A stretch of DNA of 64,000 nucleotides from Pseudomonas sp. KBW05 (GCF_003852405.1 NZ_QAJM01000016.1:464641-528640), one strand, 5' to 3'. Counted from the stretch's first letter, positions 17,909 to 28,080 are shown. The notes: a model not told the origin generated them from the letters alone. Program-made: numbers and translations.

Positions 17909-18628
17909 TTATTGCGTCTTGCGCGGAATCAACACAACCTGCGCCGGGATCTTCTTCAGGATCTGCCGATGCAGCTTCAGGTCATACGCCGAATCGATGC
18001 GCTTGACCCGCTTGGTCAGTAGTGTCGCCAACCATGGATAGTCTTCGGTGCGCGGCACCTGGATGCTCACATCACACTGGTAATTCACCACATCGGTGGC
18101 GATCGCATCCAGTTGGTGGCGAAGTTCTTCAATATCGCGCAGGTTCAACGCCACGGTGGTGCTTTCGGCCGTCGGATCGATGACCTTGGCCACCGGCTTG
18201 GCTTCGGCGGCTTTCAGGGCGGCTTCGGCCTGGTCCAGTTCGGCCTTGCGGGCGTGGCTGATGGCGCTGTTCACGCCGCCGGTCAACGCCGGGGCCTTGG
18301 GCATCAGTGCGCGGGCGCGGCTGAGGGCAGTGGCGGCGGCGTTGACGTCGCCTTTTTGCAGCACGATCTGGCTACGCTGCAGGTAGGCTTCGGCCAATTG
18401 GCGCTGGTAAGGCTCCAGCGCGGGATCGTTGGGCGACTGGGCTTGCAGCGCGGCCAACTGGTCTTCGGCGGTGGCCAACTCACTGCTGGCGAGGTTTTGC
18501 TCCAGCTGTGCGATGGCCGTAGCGCGTGCGTCCGGGGCCTGGACGGCGGCGGGCGGTGTGCTTTGACAGGCGCCCAGCAGCAGGGAAAATGCGGCAAGGA
18601 GCAGATAACGGGAGGTGAACGGCTTCAT
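17909..18628 (-). CDS. Putative lipoprotein with tetratricopeptide-like helices (PA5502-like)
   Basis: A 239-residue protein with a lipoprotein signal (LLLGAC, Cys20) followed by an Ala-rich, helix-dense region with repeated heptad-like patterns that could be TPR-like or coiled coil (about 35-150), and a C-terminal basic domain. No enzymatic motif. It lies downstream of znuB, separated by 37 bases on the same strand, so it may be co-transcribed with the zinc genes, but nothing in its sequence (few His/Cys) suggests zinc binding. Function unknown. Confidence 0.8.
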   Translation of the reverse strand: MKPFTSRYLLLAAFSLLLGACQSTPPAAVQAPDARATAIAQLEQNLASSELATAEDQLAALQAQSPNDPALEPYQRQLAEAYLQRSQIVLQKGDVNAAATALSRARALMPKAPALTGGVNSAISHARKAELDQAEAALKAAEAKPVAKVIDPTAESTTVALNLRDIEELRHQLDAIATDVVNYQCDVSIQVPRTEDYPWLATLLTKRVKRIDSAYDLKLHRQILKKIPAQVVLIPRKTQ

Positions 18629-18665
18629 TCCTGCGACTCTCTATTTGCGCAAAAAGCGAGCAAGT

Positions 18666-19454
18666 CTACACCCCTCGACGGGGCAGGACAAAACTCAGCA
18701 GAAACAGCGCGGCGGCCGTGACCACAATCGACGGCCCGGCCGGCGTGTCCTTGAACCAGGACAGCGCCAGGCCCCCGCACACGGCGAGCATCCCCAGCAG
18801 GCTGGCACCAATCGCCATCTGCTCCGGTGAACGGGCATGGCGCTGGGCGGCGGCTGCGGGAATGATCAGCAGCGACGTGATCAACAATACGCCGACAATC
18901 TTCATCGCGACAGCAATCACCACGGCGATCAACAACATCAGGGCCATGCGCAGGGTCGGCACGGGCAGGCCTTCGACGGTGGCCAGCTCTTCATGCACGG
19001 TGATGGCCAGCAGCGGGCGCCACAGGGCTATCAGCAGCACCAGCACCACAGCGCTGCCGCCGAGGATCCAGCCCAAGTCGGTGCTGCTGATCGCCAGCAG
19101 GTCGCCGAACAGGTAGGCCATCAGGTCGATGCGCACTTCGTGCATGAAGCTCAGCACCACCAGGCCCAGGGACAAGGTGCTCGGCGCGAGGATGCCGAGC
19201 AGGGTGTCGGAGGCCAGCGGCTGGCGCTGTTGCAGGGTCACCAGCAGCACCGCCAGCAGCAGGCAGCCGACGGTGACGGCGATGGTCGGGCTGACATCCA
19301 GCAAGAAGCCCATGGCCACGCCCAGTAGCGCGGCGTGGGACAAGGTGTCGCCAAAATAGGCCATGCGCCGCCAGACGACGAACGAGCCCAACGGGCCCGC
19401 CACCAGCGCCAAAGCCAAGCCTGCCAGCAGGGCGTAGAGCAGAAAATCAGCCAT
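18666..19454 (-). CDS. znuB: Zinc ABC transporter permease
   Basis: A 262-residue ABC-3 family permease with about eight hydrophobic helices, including the family segments [18 protein letters not shown] and [20 protein letters not shown] (the latter read as MKIVGVLL). Forms the membrane channel for Zn2+ import. Its start overlaps the znuC end by 8 bases. Ribosome signals are inside znuC. Regulated with znuC through Zur, whose gene starts the operon. Confidence 0.95.
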   Translation of the reverse strand: MADFLLYALLAGLALALVAGPLGSFVVWRRMAYFGDTLSHAALLGVAMGFLLDVSPTIAVTVGCLLLAVLLVTLQQRQPLASDTLLGILAPSTLSLGLVVLSFMHEVRIDLMAYLFGDLLAISSTDLGWILGGSAVVLVLLIALWRPLLAITVHEELATVEGLPVPTLRMALMLLIAVVIAVAMKIVGVLLITSLLIIPAAAAQRHARSPEQMAIGASLLGMLAVCGGLALSWFKDTPAGPSIVVTAAALFLLSFVLPRRGV

Positions 19455-20232
19455 GCTTGCAGCTATCTCCGTGAACGTGGGTATGGGGTGCGGCGGGATC
19501 TTCGACGACTTCGCCGTGCAAATCGTGGGCGTGGTCGTGGTGGTGATGGTAGATCGCCAGGCTCTGCGCGTTCTTGCCGAACAGCTCGACGAACGCCGGG
19601 TCGCCGCTGACCTGTTCCGGGTGGCCGGAGCAGCACACGTGGCGGTTGAGGCACACCACTTGGTCGGTGGTGCTCATCACCAGGTGCAGATCGTGGGACA
19701 CCATCAGCACGCCGCAGCCATGACGGTCACGCAGGCGGGTGATCAGGCTGTACAGCTCGGCCTGGCCGGCGACGTCGACGCCTTGTACCGGTTCATCCAG
19801 CACCAACAGTTCCGGCTCGCGCAGCAAGGCGCGGGCCAGTAGCACGCGCTGCATTTCGCCGCCGGAGATACTTTGCACCGGGCTGTCGATCACCTGTTCG
19901 GCGCCGACTTCCTTGAGCGCGGCCTGGGCGCGGGCGCGGTCTACACCGGGCACCAGGCGCAGGAAGCGCAGCACCGACAGCGGCAGGGTCGGGTCGACGT
20001 GCAGCTTTTGTGGCATGTAGCCCACACGCAGCTTGGGCTTGCGCCACACGATGCCGGTGTCGGGCTTGAGCAGGCCGAGGACGGCGCGCACCAGGGTGGT
20101 CTTGCCGGCGCCGTTGGGGCCGATCAGGGTGACGATTTGCCCAGGTTCGACGCTCAGCGCGATGTTATCCAGCACGGCTTGCCCGGCGAACGTGACCCCG
20201 ACCTGTTCCAGGCGGATTAACGCGTTGCTCAT
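19447..20232 (-). CDS. znuC: Zinc ABC transporter ATP-binding protein
   Basis: A 261-residue ATPase with Walker [12 protein letters not shown] (about 38-48), signature [15 protein letters not shown] and Walker [13 protein letters not shown]. The C-terminus is histidine-rich ([14 protein letters not shown] and [12 protein letters not shown]), which is common in ZnuC and probably binds or buffers zinc. The ATG overlaps the zur stop (TGATG). The longer frame starting at 20256 is rejected because it would overlap zur more deeply without a ribosome site. Confidence 0.96.
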   Translation of the reverse strand: MSNALIRLEQVGVTFAGQAVLDNIALSVEPGQIVTLIGPNGAGKTTLVRAVLGLLKPDTGIVWRKPKLRVGYMPQKLHVDPTLPLSVLRFLRLVPGVDRARAQAALKEVGAEQVIDSPVQSISGGEMQRVLLARALLREPELLVLDEPVQGVDVAGQAELYSLITRLRDRHGCGVLMVSHDLHLVMSTTDQVVCLNRHVCCSGHPEQVSGDPAFVELFGKNAQSLAIYHHHHDHAHDLHGEVVEDPAAPHTHVHGDSCKHG

Positions 20233-20714
20233 CAAGCCCCCTGGCAGCCCGAGCACAGGCCGACCACTTCGACCGTTTGCCCTTCGACCCGGAAACCGAC
20301 GTCGGCAGAGCTCTTGATGATGGCGTCGCTGATGCTTTTTTGTTCAAGCTCAATGGCGGCGTGGCACTCGCGGCAGATCAGGAACTGGCCCTGATGCGCG
20401 TGTTCCGGGTGGTTGCAGCCGACAAACGCGTTGAGCGACGCGATGCGGTGCACCAGGCCGTTCTCCAGCAGGAAATCCAGCGCCCGGTACACGGTTGGCG
20501 GTGCAGCGCGGCGGCCGTCCTGCTCGCTGAGTACGCCGAGGATGTCGTAGGCGCCCAGCGGCTTGTGGCTCTGCCACACCAGTTCCAGCACGCGGCGACG
20601 CAAGGCGGTCAGGCGCAGGCCCTTCTGTGCGCACAGGGTGTCGGCTTCCGACAGCGCGGTATGCACGCAGTGAGAGTGGTCGTGGGGACGGCTGGCAAGC
20701 GGTGTTTTAGGCAT
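20232..20714 (-). CDS. zur: Zinc uptake regulator, Fur family
   Basis: A 160-residue Fur-family repressor. The N-terminal winged helix contains [12 protein letters not shown] and [20 protein letters not shown]; the structural zinc Cys pairs are CRECH and CSGCQ near the C-terminus, and the regulatory site includes HPEHAHQ. With zinc bound it represses znuA and znuCB. First gene of zur-znuC-znuB and divergent from znuA, across a 67-base gap holding a candidate Zur box. Confidence 0.95.
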   Translation of the reverse strand: MPKTPLASRPHDHSHCVHTALSEADTLCAQKGLRLTALRRRVLELVWQSHKPLGAYDILGVLSEQDGRRAAPPTVYRALDFLLENGLVHRIASLNAFVGCNHPEHAHQGQFLICRECHAAIELEQKSISDAIIKSSADVGFRVEGQTVEVVGLCSGCQGA

Positions 20715-20739
20715 GAGCGGCGACAGATATTTGATAGAG

Positions 20740-20756
20740 ACGTTATTATGTTACCC
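20740..20756. promoter_or_regulatory. Candidate Zur box between zur and znuA
   Basis: The sequence ACGTTATTATGTTACCC fits the gammaproteobacterial Zur operator ATGTTATANTATAACAT at about 10 of 16 informative positions, with the left half GTTAT intact. It sits centrally in the only gap shared by the divergent zur and znuA promoters. Confidence 0.55.
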
Positions 20757-20781
20757 GTTCCTACGCCATTGAGTGGTCATC

Positions 20782-21702
20782 GTGTCCCGACTTTTTCCCG
20801 TTTTTGTCGTATTTGTCGCCAGTTTGTTCGTAACCGGTGCCGCTCAGGCCGAGGTCAAGGTGCTCACCAGCATCAAGCCGCTGCAGTTGATCGCCGCCGC
20901 AGTGCAGGACGGCGTGGCCGTTCCAGAGGTGCTGTTGCCACCGGGCGCGTCGCCGCATAACTACGCGTTGCGGCCATCCGACGTACGGCGTGTGCAGTCG
21001 GTCGACCTGCTGTACTGGATCGGCCCGGACATGGAAAGCTTCCTGCCGCGCGTGTTGAAAGGTCGTACAGCGGCGACGGTGGCCGTGCAGGATCTTCCGG
21101 GGATGAAACTGCGTCGTTTCGCCGAAGATAGCCACTCTCACGCCGACGAAGCCGACGAGCATGACCACGATCACCGCCCAGGCAGCCTGGATGCACACTT
21201 GTGGCTGTCCACGGTGAATGCGCGGGTGATTGCTGCGCGCATGGCGTCTGACCTAGCGGCGGCTGATCCGGCGAATGCCGCGCGTTACCAAAGCAACGTG
21301 AAGGCGTTTAACGAGCGTTTGGATGCGTTGGATGCGCGGTTGAAAGAGCGTTTGGCGACGATTGGCGACAAACCGTACTTTGTGTTCCATGAAGCCTTCG
21401 ATTACTTCGAAGATGCCTACGGGCTCAAGCACACCGGTGTGTTCAGCGTTGCTGCTGAAGTGCAGCCTGGCGCCCAGCACGTGGCCGCGATGCGCACGCG
21501 CTTGCAGGAAGTGGGTAAGACCTGTGTGTTCAGTGAGCCGCCGTTGCGTCCGCGCCTGGCTGAGACGCTGGTGGCTGGCTTGCCGGTGAAGCTGGCGGAG
21601 TTGGATGCGCTGGGTGGCTATACGCCGGCCACGGCTCAGGGGTATGAGCAGGTGCTGGAGAAGTTGGGGAATGACCTGGCGGGTTGCCTGGAATCGCTCT
21701 AA
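20782..21702 (+). CDS. znuA: Zinc ABC transporter substrate-binding protein
   Basis: Periplasmic zinc-capture protein (306 aa from GTG 20782; an in-frame GTG at 20773 adds three residues). A signal peptide ends near GAAQA. The flexible His/Asp-rich loop HSHADEADEHDHDH at about 117-131, followed by DAHLWLS, is the hallmark of ZnuA. Further conserved zinc ligands appear in FHEAFDYF. Divergent from zur-znuCB and probably repressed by Zur. It is followed by a REPIN. Confidence 0.95.
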   Translation: MSRLFPVFVVFVASLFVTGAAQAEVKVLTSIKPLQLIAAAVQDGVAVPEVLLPPGASPHNYALRPSDVRRVQSVDLLYWIGPDMESFLPRVLKGRTAATVAVQDLPGMKLRRFAEDSHSHADEADEHDHDHRPGSLDAHLWLSTVNARVIAARMASDLAAADPANAARYQSNVKAFNERLDALDARLKERLATIGDKPYFVFHEAFDYFEDAYGLKHTGVFSVAAEVQPGAQHVAAMRTRLQEVGKTCVFSEPPLRPRLAETLVAGLPVKLAELDALGGYTPATAQGYEQVLEKLGNDLAGCLESL

Positions 21703-21720
21703 CAGCCAATACAAAACCCA

Positions 21721-21809
21721 TGTGGGAGCGGGCTTGCTCGCGAAGGCGGCGTGTCAGTCAGTACATCTGGCACTGAAACACCGCCTTCGCGAGCAAGCCC
21801 GCTCCCACA
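21721..21809. repeat. REPIN
   Basis: Inverted pair of the GTGGGAGCGGGCTTGCTCGCG unit followed by TTTTT on the plus strand, between the convergent znuA and thrB genes. Confidence 0.92.
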
Positions 21810-21829
21810 TTTTTGACCGAGTTGATGCT

Positions 21830-22783
21830 TTAGAGCGCGAACGGCAGTTGGATTGTCACTTGCTGGCGTTGCGCCAGGCGGTGTTCGAACTCCGCCGGGT
21901 CGTGAATCAATACGTCCTGACCCGCAAACGACTCCGCCGCGATCAGGCGTGACAGCCAGAACCGCACACACGCCACCCGCAGCATCGTCGGCCACAATTC
22001 GGCCTCCTTGGCGGTGAACGGGCGCAGACCTGCATAGGCGCCCAGCAATGCGCGGGCGCGTTGGCCGTCGATCACGCCGTTTTCGTCCGAGCACCAGTCA
22101 TTCAGGGCGATTGCTACGTCGTACAGCATCGGGCCGGAGCAGGCGTTGTAGAAGTCGATCAGCCCTGTCAGATGCGTGCCTTCGAACATCGCGTTATCGC
22201 GGAACAGGTCCGCGTGAATGTTCGCACGCGGCAGGGCGAGGATCTGCGCCTTGTGGGCTTCGATCTCATCAAGGGCGTCTTGCAGCAGGCGCTGCGGCGC
22301 TGCTTCCAGGTGCGAAATAAGCTGCGCACCTTCGCTAAGCATCCAATCCAGGCCGCGATCGGTCTTGCGCTCCAGTACTTTGTCGCCTTGTGTCGCCAGG
22401 TGCAGGTGGCCAAGCAGGTCGCCGACCTGGGCGCAGTGTTGCGCATTGGCATCCTTGATGTGCTTGCCGGCCAGGCGCGGTTGCAGCAGCGCCGGTTTAC
22501 CTTTCAGCTCACGCAGGGCCATGCCGTCAGTGGTGCGCAAGGCGTAGGGCACGGGCAGGTCGGCGTCGTGGAGCACGTCGAGCAGTTCGATGAAGAACGG
22601 CATCTCGGCAACGGGGCCACGTTCAACCAGGGTCAGGACGAATTCGCCCTGTTCCAGGCTGATAAAGAAGTTGGTGTTTTCGCTACCGGCGGCAATTCCC
22701 TGGAAATCAAGCAGGCGGCCGAGGCCGTAAGGGGCGAGAAAGGTTTCCAGCTCGGGCCGAGCCAGGGGGGTGAACACAGACAT
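21830..22783 (-). CDS. thrB: Homoserine kinase, aminoglycoside-phosphotransferase type
   Basis: Phosphorylates homoserine in threonine biosynthesis. At 317 residues it belongs to the APH-fold ThrB found in pseudomonads, not the GHMP kinase of E. coli. The catalytic loop reads NIHADLFRDNAMF (Asp in HADLFRDN) with metal-binding DFYNACSGP after it. ATG 22783 (MSVFTPLARPE) matches the usual family N-terminus; the longer frame from 22825 overlaps the neighbouring gene's terminator region. Followed 56 bases upstream by a small exported protein gene on the same strand, likely co-transcribed. Confidence 0.93.
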   Translation of the reverse strand: MSVFTPLARPELETFLAPYGLGRLLDFQGIAAGSENTNFFISLEQGEFVLTLVERGPVAEMPFFIELLDVLHDADLPVPYALRTTDGMALRELKGKPALLQPRLAGKHIKDANAQHCAQVGDLLGHLHLATQGDKVLERKTDRGLDWMLSEGAQLISHLEAAPQRLLQDALDEIEAHKAQILALPRANIHADLFRDNAMFEGTHLTGLIDFYNACSGPMLYDVAIALNDWCSDENGVIDGQRARALLGAYAGLRPFTAKEAELWPTMLRVACVRFWLSRLIAAESFAGQDVLIHDPAEFEHRLAQRQQVTIQLPFAL

Positions 22784-22839
22784 GGTTAAAACTGCCAGTA
22801 CGGGCGCCGCAGGGCGCGGCGCCAATTTAAGTTAAGAAA

Positions 22840-23130
22840 TCATTTCCATTCGAAAATCTTCCATGACGGAATCAGCATATCCGGCTGGTCAGAGCGGATG
22901 AAGTTCGCATCGGTGCCGTCTGCGCGCACCAGGAAATACGGTGGCGCGCCCTTTGGCGTGACCTTGATCGCGTACAGGAAACCATTTTGGCGGTATTCCT
23001 GGATGGTCTTGTCGCCTTCGGTGCGGATCGTGACCTCAGGGTCACCACCGGGGGCGCTGTCGGCTGCCGTGGCGGCCAGCGGCAGGAGTGCAATCAAGCC
23101 GGTCAACAACAAGCGATTCGCTGTACGCAT
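22840..23130 (-). CDS. Small exported protein, DUF2782 family
   Basis: A 96-residue protein with a signal peptide (cleavage after AATAADSA or nearby) and a conserved C-terminal part with GDKTIQEYRQNGFLYAIKV and PYFLVRADG, which I recognise as DUF2782. It always seems to sit between thrB and polA in pseudomonads. Function unknown. Divergent from polA. Confidence 0.85.
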   Translation of the reverse strand: MRTANRLLLTGLIALLPLAATAADSAPGGDPEVTIRTEGDKTIQEYRQNGFLYAIKVTPKGAPPYFLVRADGTDANFIRSDQPDMLIPSWKIFEWK

Positions 23131-23204
23131 GATAACCTTGTCCCTTTGTCGTCATTGGTCCGGCTATTCTAGCGCCTGACCCGCCGAAAAGGTTGATCCT
23201 GCTC

Positions 23205-25982
23205 ATGAGCCAAGCCCCCCTCGTCCTGGTGGACGGTTCTTCTTATCTGTATCGCGCCTTCCACGCGCTACCACCGCTGACCACCTCCAAAGGCCTGCCC
23301 ACCGGTGCGGTCAAGGGCGTGTTGAACATGCTCAAAAGCCTGCGCAAGCAGTATCCGGGCAGCCCGTTCGCGGTGGTGTTCGACGCCAAGGGTGGGACCT
23401 TTCGCGACGACATGTACGCCGAATACAAGGCCAACCGCCCAAGCATGCCCGATGACATGCGTGTGCAAATCGAGCCGCTGCACCAGAGCGTGATCGCCCT
23501 GGGCTTCCCGTTGCTGTGCGTCGAAGGCGTCGAGGCCGATGACGTGATCGGCACCCTGGCCCGCAGCAGTGCGGCGGCCAACCGCCCGGTGGTGATCTCC
23601 ACCGGTGACAAGGACATGGCACAGTTGGTCGATGGGCACATTACCTTGGTCAACACCATGACCGGTAGTTCGATGGATATCGACGGCGTAAAAGAGAAAT
23701 TTGGCGTCGCTCCCGAGCAGATCATCGATTACCTGGCGTTGATGGGCGATTCGTCCGACAACATCCCGGGCGTTCCGGGCATTGGGCCGAAGACGGCTTC
23801 CGGCTTGCTGGTGGGCGTGAATGGCGGGATCAAAGAGCTGTATGAGCAGTTGGACATTGTGCCGACCTTGCCTATCCGTGGCGCCAAGACGCTGCCAGCC
23901 AAGCTGGAAGAACATAAGGAAATGGCGTTCCTGTCTTACCAGTTGGCGACGATCAAATGCGATGTGCCGCTGGACGTGGGTTTGGATGACCTGCACCTGA
24001 TCGAGCCGGATCGTGAGAAACTGCTGGAGCTCTACACGCTTCTGGAGTTCAAAAGCTGGATTGATGAGATTCAACGCGATGCCAAGCGTGTCGAGCTTCA
24101 GGCCGCGCCTGTTGCTGAAGAAACTGTTGAAGTCGCAGCGCCCGTGGAAGCTGCCTACACCACCATCCTCGACCAGGCCACGTTCGATGTCTGGCTGAAA
24201 AAGCTCAACGACGCGAAGTTGTTCGCCTTTGATACCGAAACCACCGGCATCGACGCCCAGCAGGCGCAGCTGGTTGGGGTTTCTTTCGCCATTCAGCCCC
24301 ATGAAGCGGCCTACATTCCACTGACCCACTCCTACATCGGCGTGCCGGAGCAGTTGGATCGCGACACCGTACTGCTGGCCCTGAAACCGCTGCTGGAAGA
24401 CCCGACCAAGCTCAAGGTCGGCCAGCACGCCAAGTTTGACATGAATATCCTGGCCAACTGCGCCATCGGCGGCGACCCGGCCCACGGCATTACCGTGCGG
24501 GGCATCGCCTTTGACACCATGCTTGAATCCTACGTGCTGAACTCCACCGCGACCCGGCACGACATGGACAGCCTGGCCAAGAAGTACCTGGACTACGACA
24601 CCGTCAGCTTCCAGGACATCGCCGGCAAGGGCGCCAAACAGCTGACGTTCGACCAGATCGCGCTTGAGCAGGCGGGCCCATACGCCGCTGAAGATGCTGA
24701 TATCACTTTGCGCCTGCATCAGGAATTGCATGCGCAACTGGCCGCCATCCCGAGCCTGGCCAGCGTGTTGACCGACATCGAAATGCCGTTGGTGCCTGTG
24801 CTGGCGCGTATCGAGCGCCAAGGCGCGTTGGTGGATGCAGCCCTGCTGGGCGTGCAGAGCGTCGAGCTGGGCGACAAGATGGTGGAGCTGGAGCGCCAGG
24901 CCTACGAGATTGCCGGCGAGGAGTTCAACCTCGGCTCGCCCAAGCAGCTCGGCGCGATCCTCTACGAGAAGCTCGGTTTGCCGGTGCTGAAAAAGACCGG
25001 CAAGGGCCAGGCGTCTACCGCTGAGGAAGTGCTGGCCAAGTTGGCCGAAGATGACTATCCGCTGCCCAAGGTGCTGATGCAGTACCGCAGCATGAGCAAG
25101 CTGAAAAGCACTTACACCGACCGCCTGCCGGAGCAGATCAACCCGCGCACTGGGCGCATCCACACGTCCTATCACCAGGCGGTGGCGGCGACCGGGCGTT
25201 TGTCTTCCAGTGATCCGAACCTGCAGAACATTCCGGTGCGTACCGCTGAAGGCCGTCGGATTCGTCAGGCGTTTGTCGCGCCCAAAGGCTACAAGCTGCT
25301 GGCAGCGGACTATTCGCAGATCGAGCTGCGGATCATGGCGCACCTGTCCAAGGACGAAGGCTTGATGAACGCCTTCCGCGACAACCTGGACGTACACACG
25401 GCCACGGCGGCCGAGGTGTTCAAGGTTGAATTGGATGAGGTCACCACGGATCAGCGTCGTAGCGCCAAGGCGATCAACTTCGGCCTGATCTACGGCATGG
25501 GCGCGCAGAAGTTGGGCAAGGATATTGGCGTCGATACGAAGACGGCCAAGGCGTATATCGATGTGTACTTCGCCCGCTACCCGGGGGTTCGCGAGTACAT
25601 GGAGCGCACCCGCGCCCAGGCGGCGGATCAAGGTTATGTCGAGACCTTCTTCGGCCGTCGCCTGTACTTGCCGGAGATCAACTCCAACAAGCCGCAGGAG
25701 CGCGCGGCGGCAGAACGCACCGCGATCAATGCGCCGATGCAGGGCACCGCCGCAGACATCATCAAGAAAGCCATGGTGCGGGTGGACAACTGGCTGGCCG
25801 ATTCGGACCTGGATGCCAAGGTGATCCTGCAGGTGCACGATGAACTGGTGCTGGAGGTGCGTGAGGATCTGGTCGCCGAAGTCAGCGAGAAAATTCGCGA
25901 GCACATGAGCGCGGCGGCGCAGCTGGATGTACCGCTGCTGGTGGAAGTGGGCGTGGGTAACAATTGGGACGAAGCGCACTGA
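23205..25982 (+). CDS. polA: DNA polymerase I
   Basis: A 925-residue three-domain enzyme for Okazaki fragment processing and repair. The 5'-3' exonuclease occupies about 1-290 ([27 protein letters not shown]), the 3'-5' proofreading domain about 320-520 ([11 protein letters not shown], Asp/Glu intact), and the polymerase about 540-925 (motif [15 protein letters not shown], motif [17 protein letters not shown], motif [11 protein letters not shown]). All catalytic residues are present. ATG 23205 (MSQAPLVL) is preferred to an upstream TTG at 23193. A weak GC hairpin follows at about 25995-26015. Confidence 0.98.
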   Translation: MSQAPLVLVDGSSYLYRAFHALPPLTTSKGLPTGAVKGVLNMLKSLRKQYPGSPFAVVFDAKGGTFRDDMYAEYKANRPSMPDDMRVQIEPLHQSVIALGFPLLCVEGVEADDVIGTLARSSAAANRPVVISTGDKDMAQLVDGHITLVNTMTGSSMDIDGVKEKFGVAPEQIIDYLALMGDSSDNIPGVPGIGPKTASGLLVGVNGGIKELYEQLDIVPTLPIRGAKTLPAKLEEHKEMAFLSYQLATIKCDVPLDVGLDDLHLIEPDREKLLELYTLLEFKSWIDEIQRDAKRVELQAAPVAEETVEVAAPVEAAYTTILDQATFDVWLKKLNDAKLFAFDTETTGIDAQQAQLVGVSFAIQPHEAAYIPLTHSYIGVPEQLDRDTVLLALKPLLEDPTKLKVGQHAKFDMNILANCAIGGDPAHGITVRGIAFDTMLESYVLNSTATRHDMDSLAKKYLDYDTVSFQDIAGKGAKQLTFDQIALEQAGPYAAEDADITLRLHQELHAQLAAIPSLASVLTDIEMPLVPVLARIERQGALVDAALLGVQSVELGDKMVELERQAYEIAGEEFNLGSPKQLGAILYEKLGLPVLKKTGKGQASTAEEVLAKLAEDDYPLPKVLMQYRSMSKLKSTYTDRLPEQINPRTGRIHTSYHQAVAATGRLSSSDPNLQNIPVRTAEGRRIRQAFVAPKGYKLLAADYSQIELRIMAHLSKDEGLMNAFRDNLDVHTATAAEVFKVELDEVTTDQRRSAKAINFGLIYGMGAQKLGKDIGVDTKTAKAYIDVYFARYPGVREYMERTRAQAADQGYVETFFGRRLYLPEINSNKPQERAAAERTAINAPMQGTAADIIKKAMVRVDNWLADSDLDAKVILQVHDELVLEVREDLVAEVSEKIREHMSAAAQLDVPLLVEVGVGNNWDEAH

Positions 25983-26075
25983 TTCCGGGGCTTTGCCGCC
26001 ACCGCAGGGTGGTGGCAGAGTGCTTTAGATCAGATAACGCCGTCAGTTATTTCCAATAGTTTTTTGTACCTGCCG

Positions 26076-26103
26076 GAACTTAACCCGTGAACGGCTACTC
26101 AGA
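26076..26103 (+). promoter_or_regulatory. AlgU (sigma-22/RpoE-type) promoter of the sRNA gene
   Basis: GAACTT at 26076-26081 and TCAGA at 26099-26103 with a 17-base spacer match the ECF sigma-22 consensus GAACTT-N16/17-TCtgA. Located just upstream of the predicted sRNA in the polA-engB gap. Confidence 0.75.
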
Positions 26104-26106
26104 GTT

Positions 26107-26239
26107 ACTGAATGGGTGGTGAAGCCCTTCAATGCTCCTATGTTGTGTTAAGTGTTGGCAGATATCTGGACCCCGCCCTAGCGGTCCGGAACTTGAACCC
26201 CGAACTTCCCCTCCCCATACGAAGTCCGGGGTTTTTTTT
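26107..26239 (+). ncRNA. ersA: ErsA-type (Spot 42-like) regulatory small RNA
   Basis: The polA-engB gap encodes a non-coding RNA in many gammaproteobacteria: Spot 42 in enterics, ErsA in Pseudomonas. Here an AlgU-type promoter is followed by about 130 bases ending in a perfect-looking intrinsic terminator (stem 26198-26207 with 26222-26231, then eight T residues). The terminator loop and upstream region are rich in C/U (CUUCCCCUCCCC), suited to pairing with ribosome binding sites. ErsA is Hfq-dependent and links envelope stress to exopolysaccharide and virulence control; this connects to the kinB-algB genes 6 kb away. The exact 5' end is an estimate. Confidence 0.8.
26198..26239 (+). terminator. 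Intrinsic terminator of the ErsA-type sRNA
   Basis: CCCCGaACTT pairs with AAGTcCGGGG around a 14-base C-rich loop; TTTTTTTT follows at 26232-26239. Confidence 0.9.
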
Positions 26240-26252
26240 GCCCGCAGAAAAG

Positions 26253-26894
26253 TTACTCGGCGATTTCCGCGCCCTTGTCGGCCAGTTCCATCCAGTCGGC
26301 CAGTACGGTGTAAGCCTCTTCCAGGCCTAGGCGCTTGGGCGCCGAGAACAGCTGGATGGTGATCGCGTCACCCCAACCTTTGCGGATTTCGGCCTGCACT
26401 TTGAGCAGGGTGTTCTTGGCTGCGCCGTAGGTCAGCTTGTCGGCCTTGGTCAGCAGGATGTGCATCGGCATGCCGCTGGCGACCGCCCAGTCGAGCATCA
26501 GCAGGTCGAAGTCGGTCATTGGATGACGGATGTCCATCATCAGGATCAAGCCTTTCAGGCTCTCGCGGCCACCTAGGTAAGCCTCCAGGTGACGCTGCCA
26601 GTGCAGCTTCAGCGGGATAGGTACTTTTGCGTAACCGTAGCCCGGCAGGTCGACCAGACGCCGATCTTCGTCTAGCTTGAAGAAATTGAGCAGTTGCGTG
26701 CGGCCCGGGGTTTTCGAGGTGCGTGCCAGGCTGGCGTGGGTCAGGGTGTTCAGCGCGCTGGATTTGCCGGCGTTGGAACGGCCGGCAAAGGCGACTTCAA
26801 AGCCTTCGTCATCAGGGCATTGGTCAACTTTGGCGGCGCTGAGCATGAACGTGGACTGTTGGCACAGGCCGAGGATGGGGTTCTTGAGTTGCAT
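26253..26894 (-). CDS. engB: Ribosome biogenesis GTPase EngB/YsxC/YihA
   Basis: A 213-residue essential GTPase of the TrmE-Era-EngA-YihA family that assists 50S ribosome assembly. G1 is GRSNAGKSS (38-46), G3 [10 protein letters not shown]4 TKADKL, and the G5 region FSAPKR. ATG 26894 (MQLKNPI) with GGAAA upstream matches the family start; the frame continues upstream to 27020 without further similarity. Convergent with the sRNA, whose terminator lies 14 bases from its stop. Confidence 0.95.
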   Translation of the reverse strand: MQLKNPILGLCQQSTFMLSAAKVDQCPDDEGFEVAFAGRSNAGKSSALNTLTHASLARTSKTPGRTQLLNFFKLDEDRRLVDLPGYGYAKVPIPLKLHWQRHLEAYLGGRESLKGLILMMDIRHPMTDFDLLMLDWAVASGMPMHILLTKADKLTYGAAKNTLLKVQAEIRKGWGDAITIQLFSAPKRLGLEEAYTVLADWMELADKGAEIAE

Positions 26895-27086
26895 GAGATT
26901 TCCGATGTGGGCGGTGCCGAGAAAGGGTGCGGCAAGCGGTGTCGTTTCCGTTTCAGTAGCGCCAGTATATAATGCCGCAGATTTTGTGTGTGCTTTGTCC
27001 CAGCGAAGGATGAGGTTCACGGGAGCGAAAGACCTTTATTGCGCATTAGAACGCAAAACGCTCTCAAACCCTGAAAAGGTCGATGT

Positions 27087-27389
27087 ATGACCCGATGGTT
27101 GCTCGCTTTTGGTGTCCTGATTCCGCTTTATGGCGCTCAGGCTACACAGGATCCGGAAGCGGTGTACAACCGAGTTTGCGTGGCTTGCCATGCTGGCCAG
27201 TTGCCCAATGCCCCCAGACGGGGAGATCAGGCAGCCTGGGCGCCAAGACTGGCGCAGGGCATGGACACGCTGGTGCAACACGTGACCCAGGGTTTCAAGG
27301 CAATGCCGCCGCGTGGTTTGTGCATGGACTGCAGTACTGAGGATTACCAGGCCGTCATTCAGTTGATGGTGAGTAAACCCGGTAGATAA
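27087..27389 (+). CDS. Small c-type cytochrome of the cytochrome c5 type
   Basis: A 100-residue periplasmic monoheme cytochrome. A signal peptide (about 1-19) precedes the heme motif CVACH at 31-35. The C-terminal part has the axial-ligand methionine in FKAMPPRG and the CxxC pair in GLCMDCS typical of cytochrome c5 proteins. It lies 34 bases upstream of cytochrome c4 on the same strand, so both may be one electron-transfer unit feeding terminal oxidases. Equivalent to PA5491 as I recall. Confidence 0.92.
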   Translation: MTRWLLAFGVLIPLYGAQATQDPEAVYNRVCVACHAGQLPNAPRRGDQAAWAPRLAQGMDTLVQHVTQGFKAMPPRGLCMDCSTEDYQAVIQLMVSKPGR

Positions 27390-27423
27390 CTCTTAAACCC
27401 CTTAGCCGTAGTTGGATTAGCTG

Positions 27424-28035
27424 ATGAACAAACTGATCGTGAGTCTGCTGTTGACCCTGGGCATCACCGGTGTTGCCCATGCTGCAGGCGACGCTACAGC
27501 GGGCCAGGCGAAAGCCGCCGTGTGTGGTGCTTGCCATGGACCGGATGGCAACAGCCCGGCGCCGAACTTCCCCAAACTGGCCGGCCAGGGTGAACGCTAC
27601 CTGACCAAGCAGATGCACGACATCAAGGATGGCAAGCGCACGGTGCTGGAAATGACCGGCTTGCTGACCAACCTCAGCGATCAGGACCTGGCGGACATCT
27701 CGGCGTATTTTGCCAGCCAGAAGGGCAGCGTGGGAGCTGCCGATCCGAAACTGGTCGCCCGTGGCGAGAAGCTGTTCCGTGGCGGTGACCTGGAAAAAGG
27801 CCTGCCGTCCTGCATCGGCTGCCATTCGCCAAATGGCGCCGGTATCGCCGCCGCGGGCTTCCCGCACTTGAGCGGCCAACACGCCACCTATATCGCCAAG
27901 CAGCTGACCGATTTCCGCAAGGAAGAGGCAGGGCGAGCCAACGATGGCGACGCCGCAATCATGCGCACCATCGCCCGCAAACTGAGCGATGAAGACATTG
28001 CAGCGGTCTCCAGCTACATCCAGGGCCTGCACTAA
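27424..28035 (+). CDS. cc4: Diheme cytochrome c4
   Basis: A 203-residue periplasmic diheme cytochrome. Signal peptide cleaved near AHAAG; first heme motif CGACH at 34-38, second CIGCH at 130-134, giving two similar halves. Cytochrome c4 donates electrons to cbb3 and aa3 oxidases in Pseudomonas, which links it to the cox locus at the start of the window. Followed by a strong terminator. Confidence 0.95.
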   Translation: MNKLIVSLLLTLGITGVAHAAGDATAGQAKAAVCGACHGPDGNSPAPNFPKLAGQGERYLTKQMHDIKDGKRTVLEMTGLLTNLSDQDLADISAYFASQKGSVGAADPKLVARGEKLFRGGDLEKGLPSCIGCHSPNGAGIAAAGFPHLSGQHATYIAKQLTDFRKEEAGRANDGDAAIMRTIARKLSDEDIAAVSSYIQGLH

Positions 28036-28080
28036 GCTGCACGCAACGTTAACGCTCGATTAATCCGTCGATGCAAGCAT

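Noticed and set aside
23268-25979. 903-codon open frame on the minus strand opposite polA
   Set aside because: It mirrors the high-GC third-position pattern of polA; composition is His/Gln/Arg-rich without domains, so it is a shadow of the real gene.
25994-26015. polA terminator hairpin
   Set aside because: A GC stem exists but no T-run follows, so it is not listed as an intrinsic terminator.
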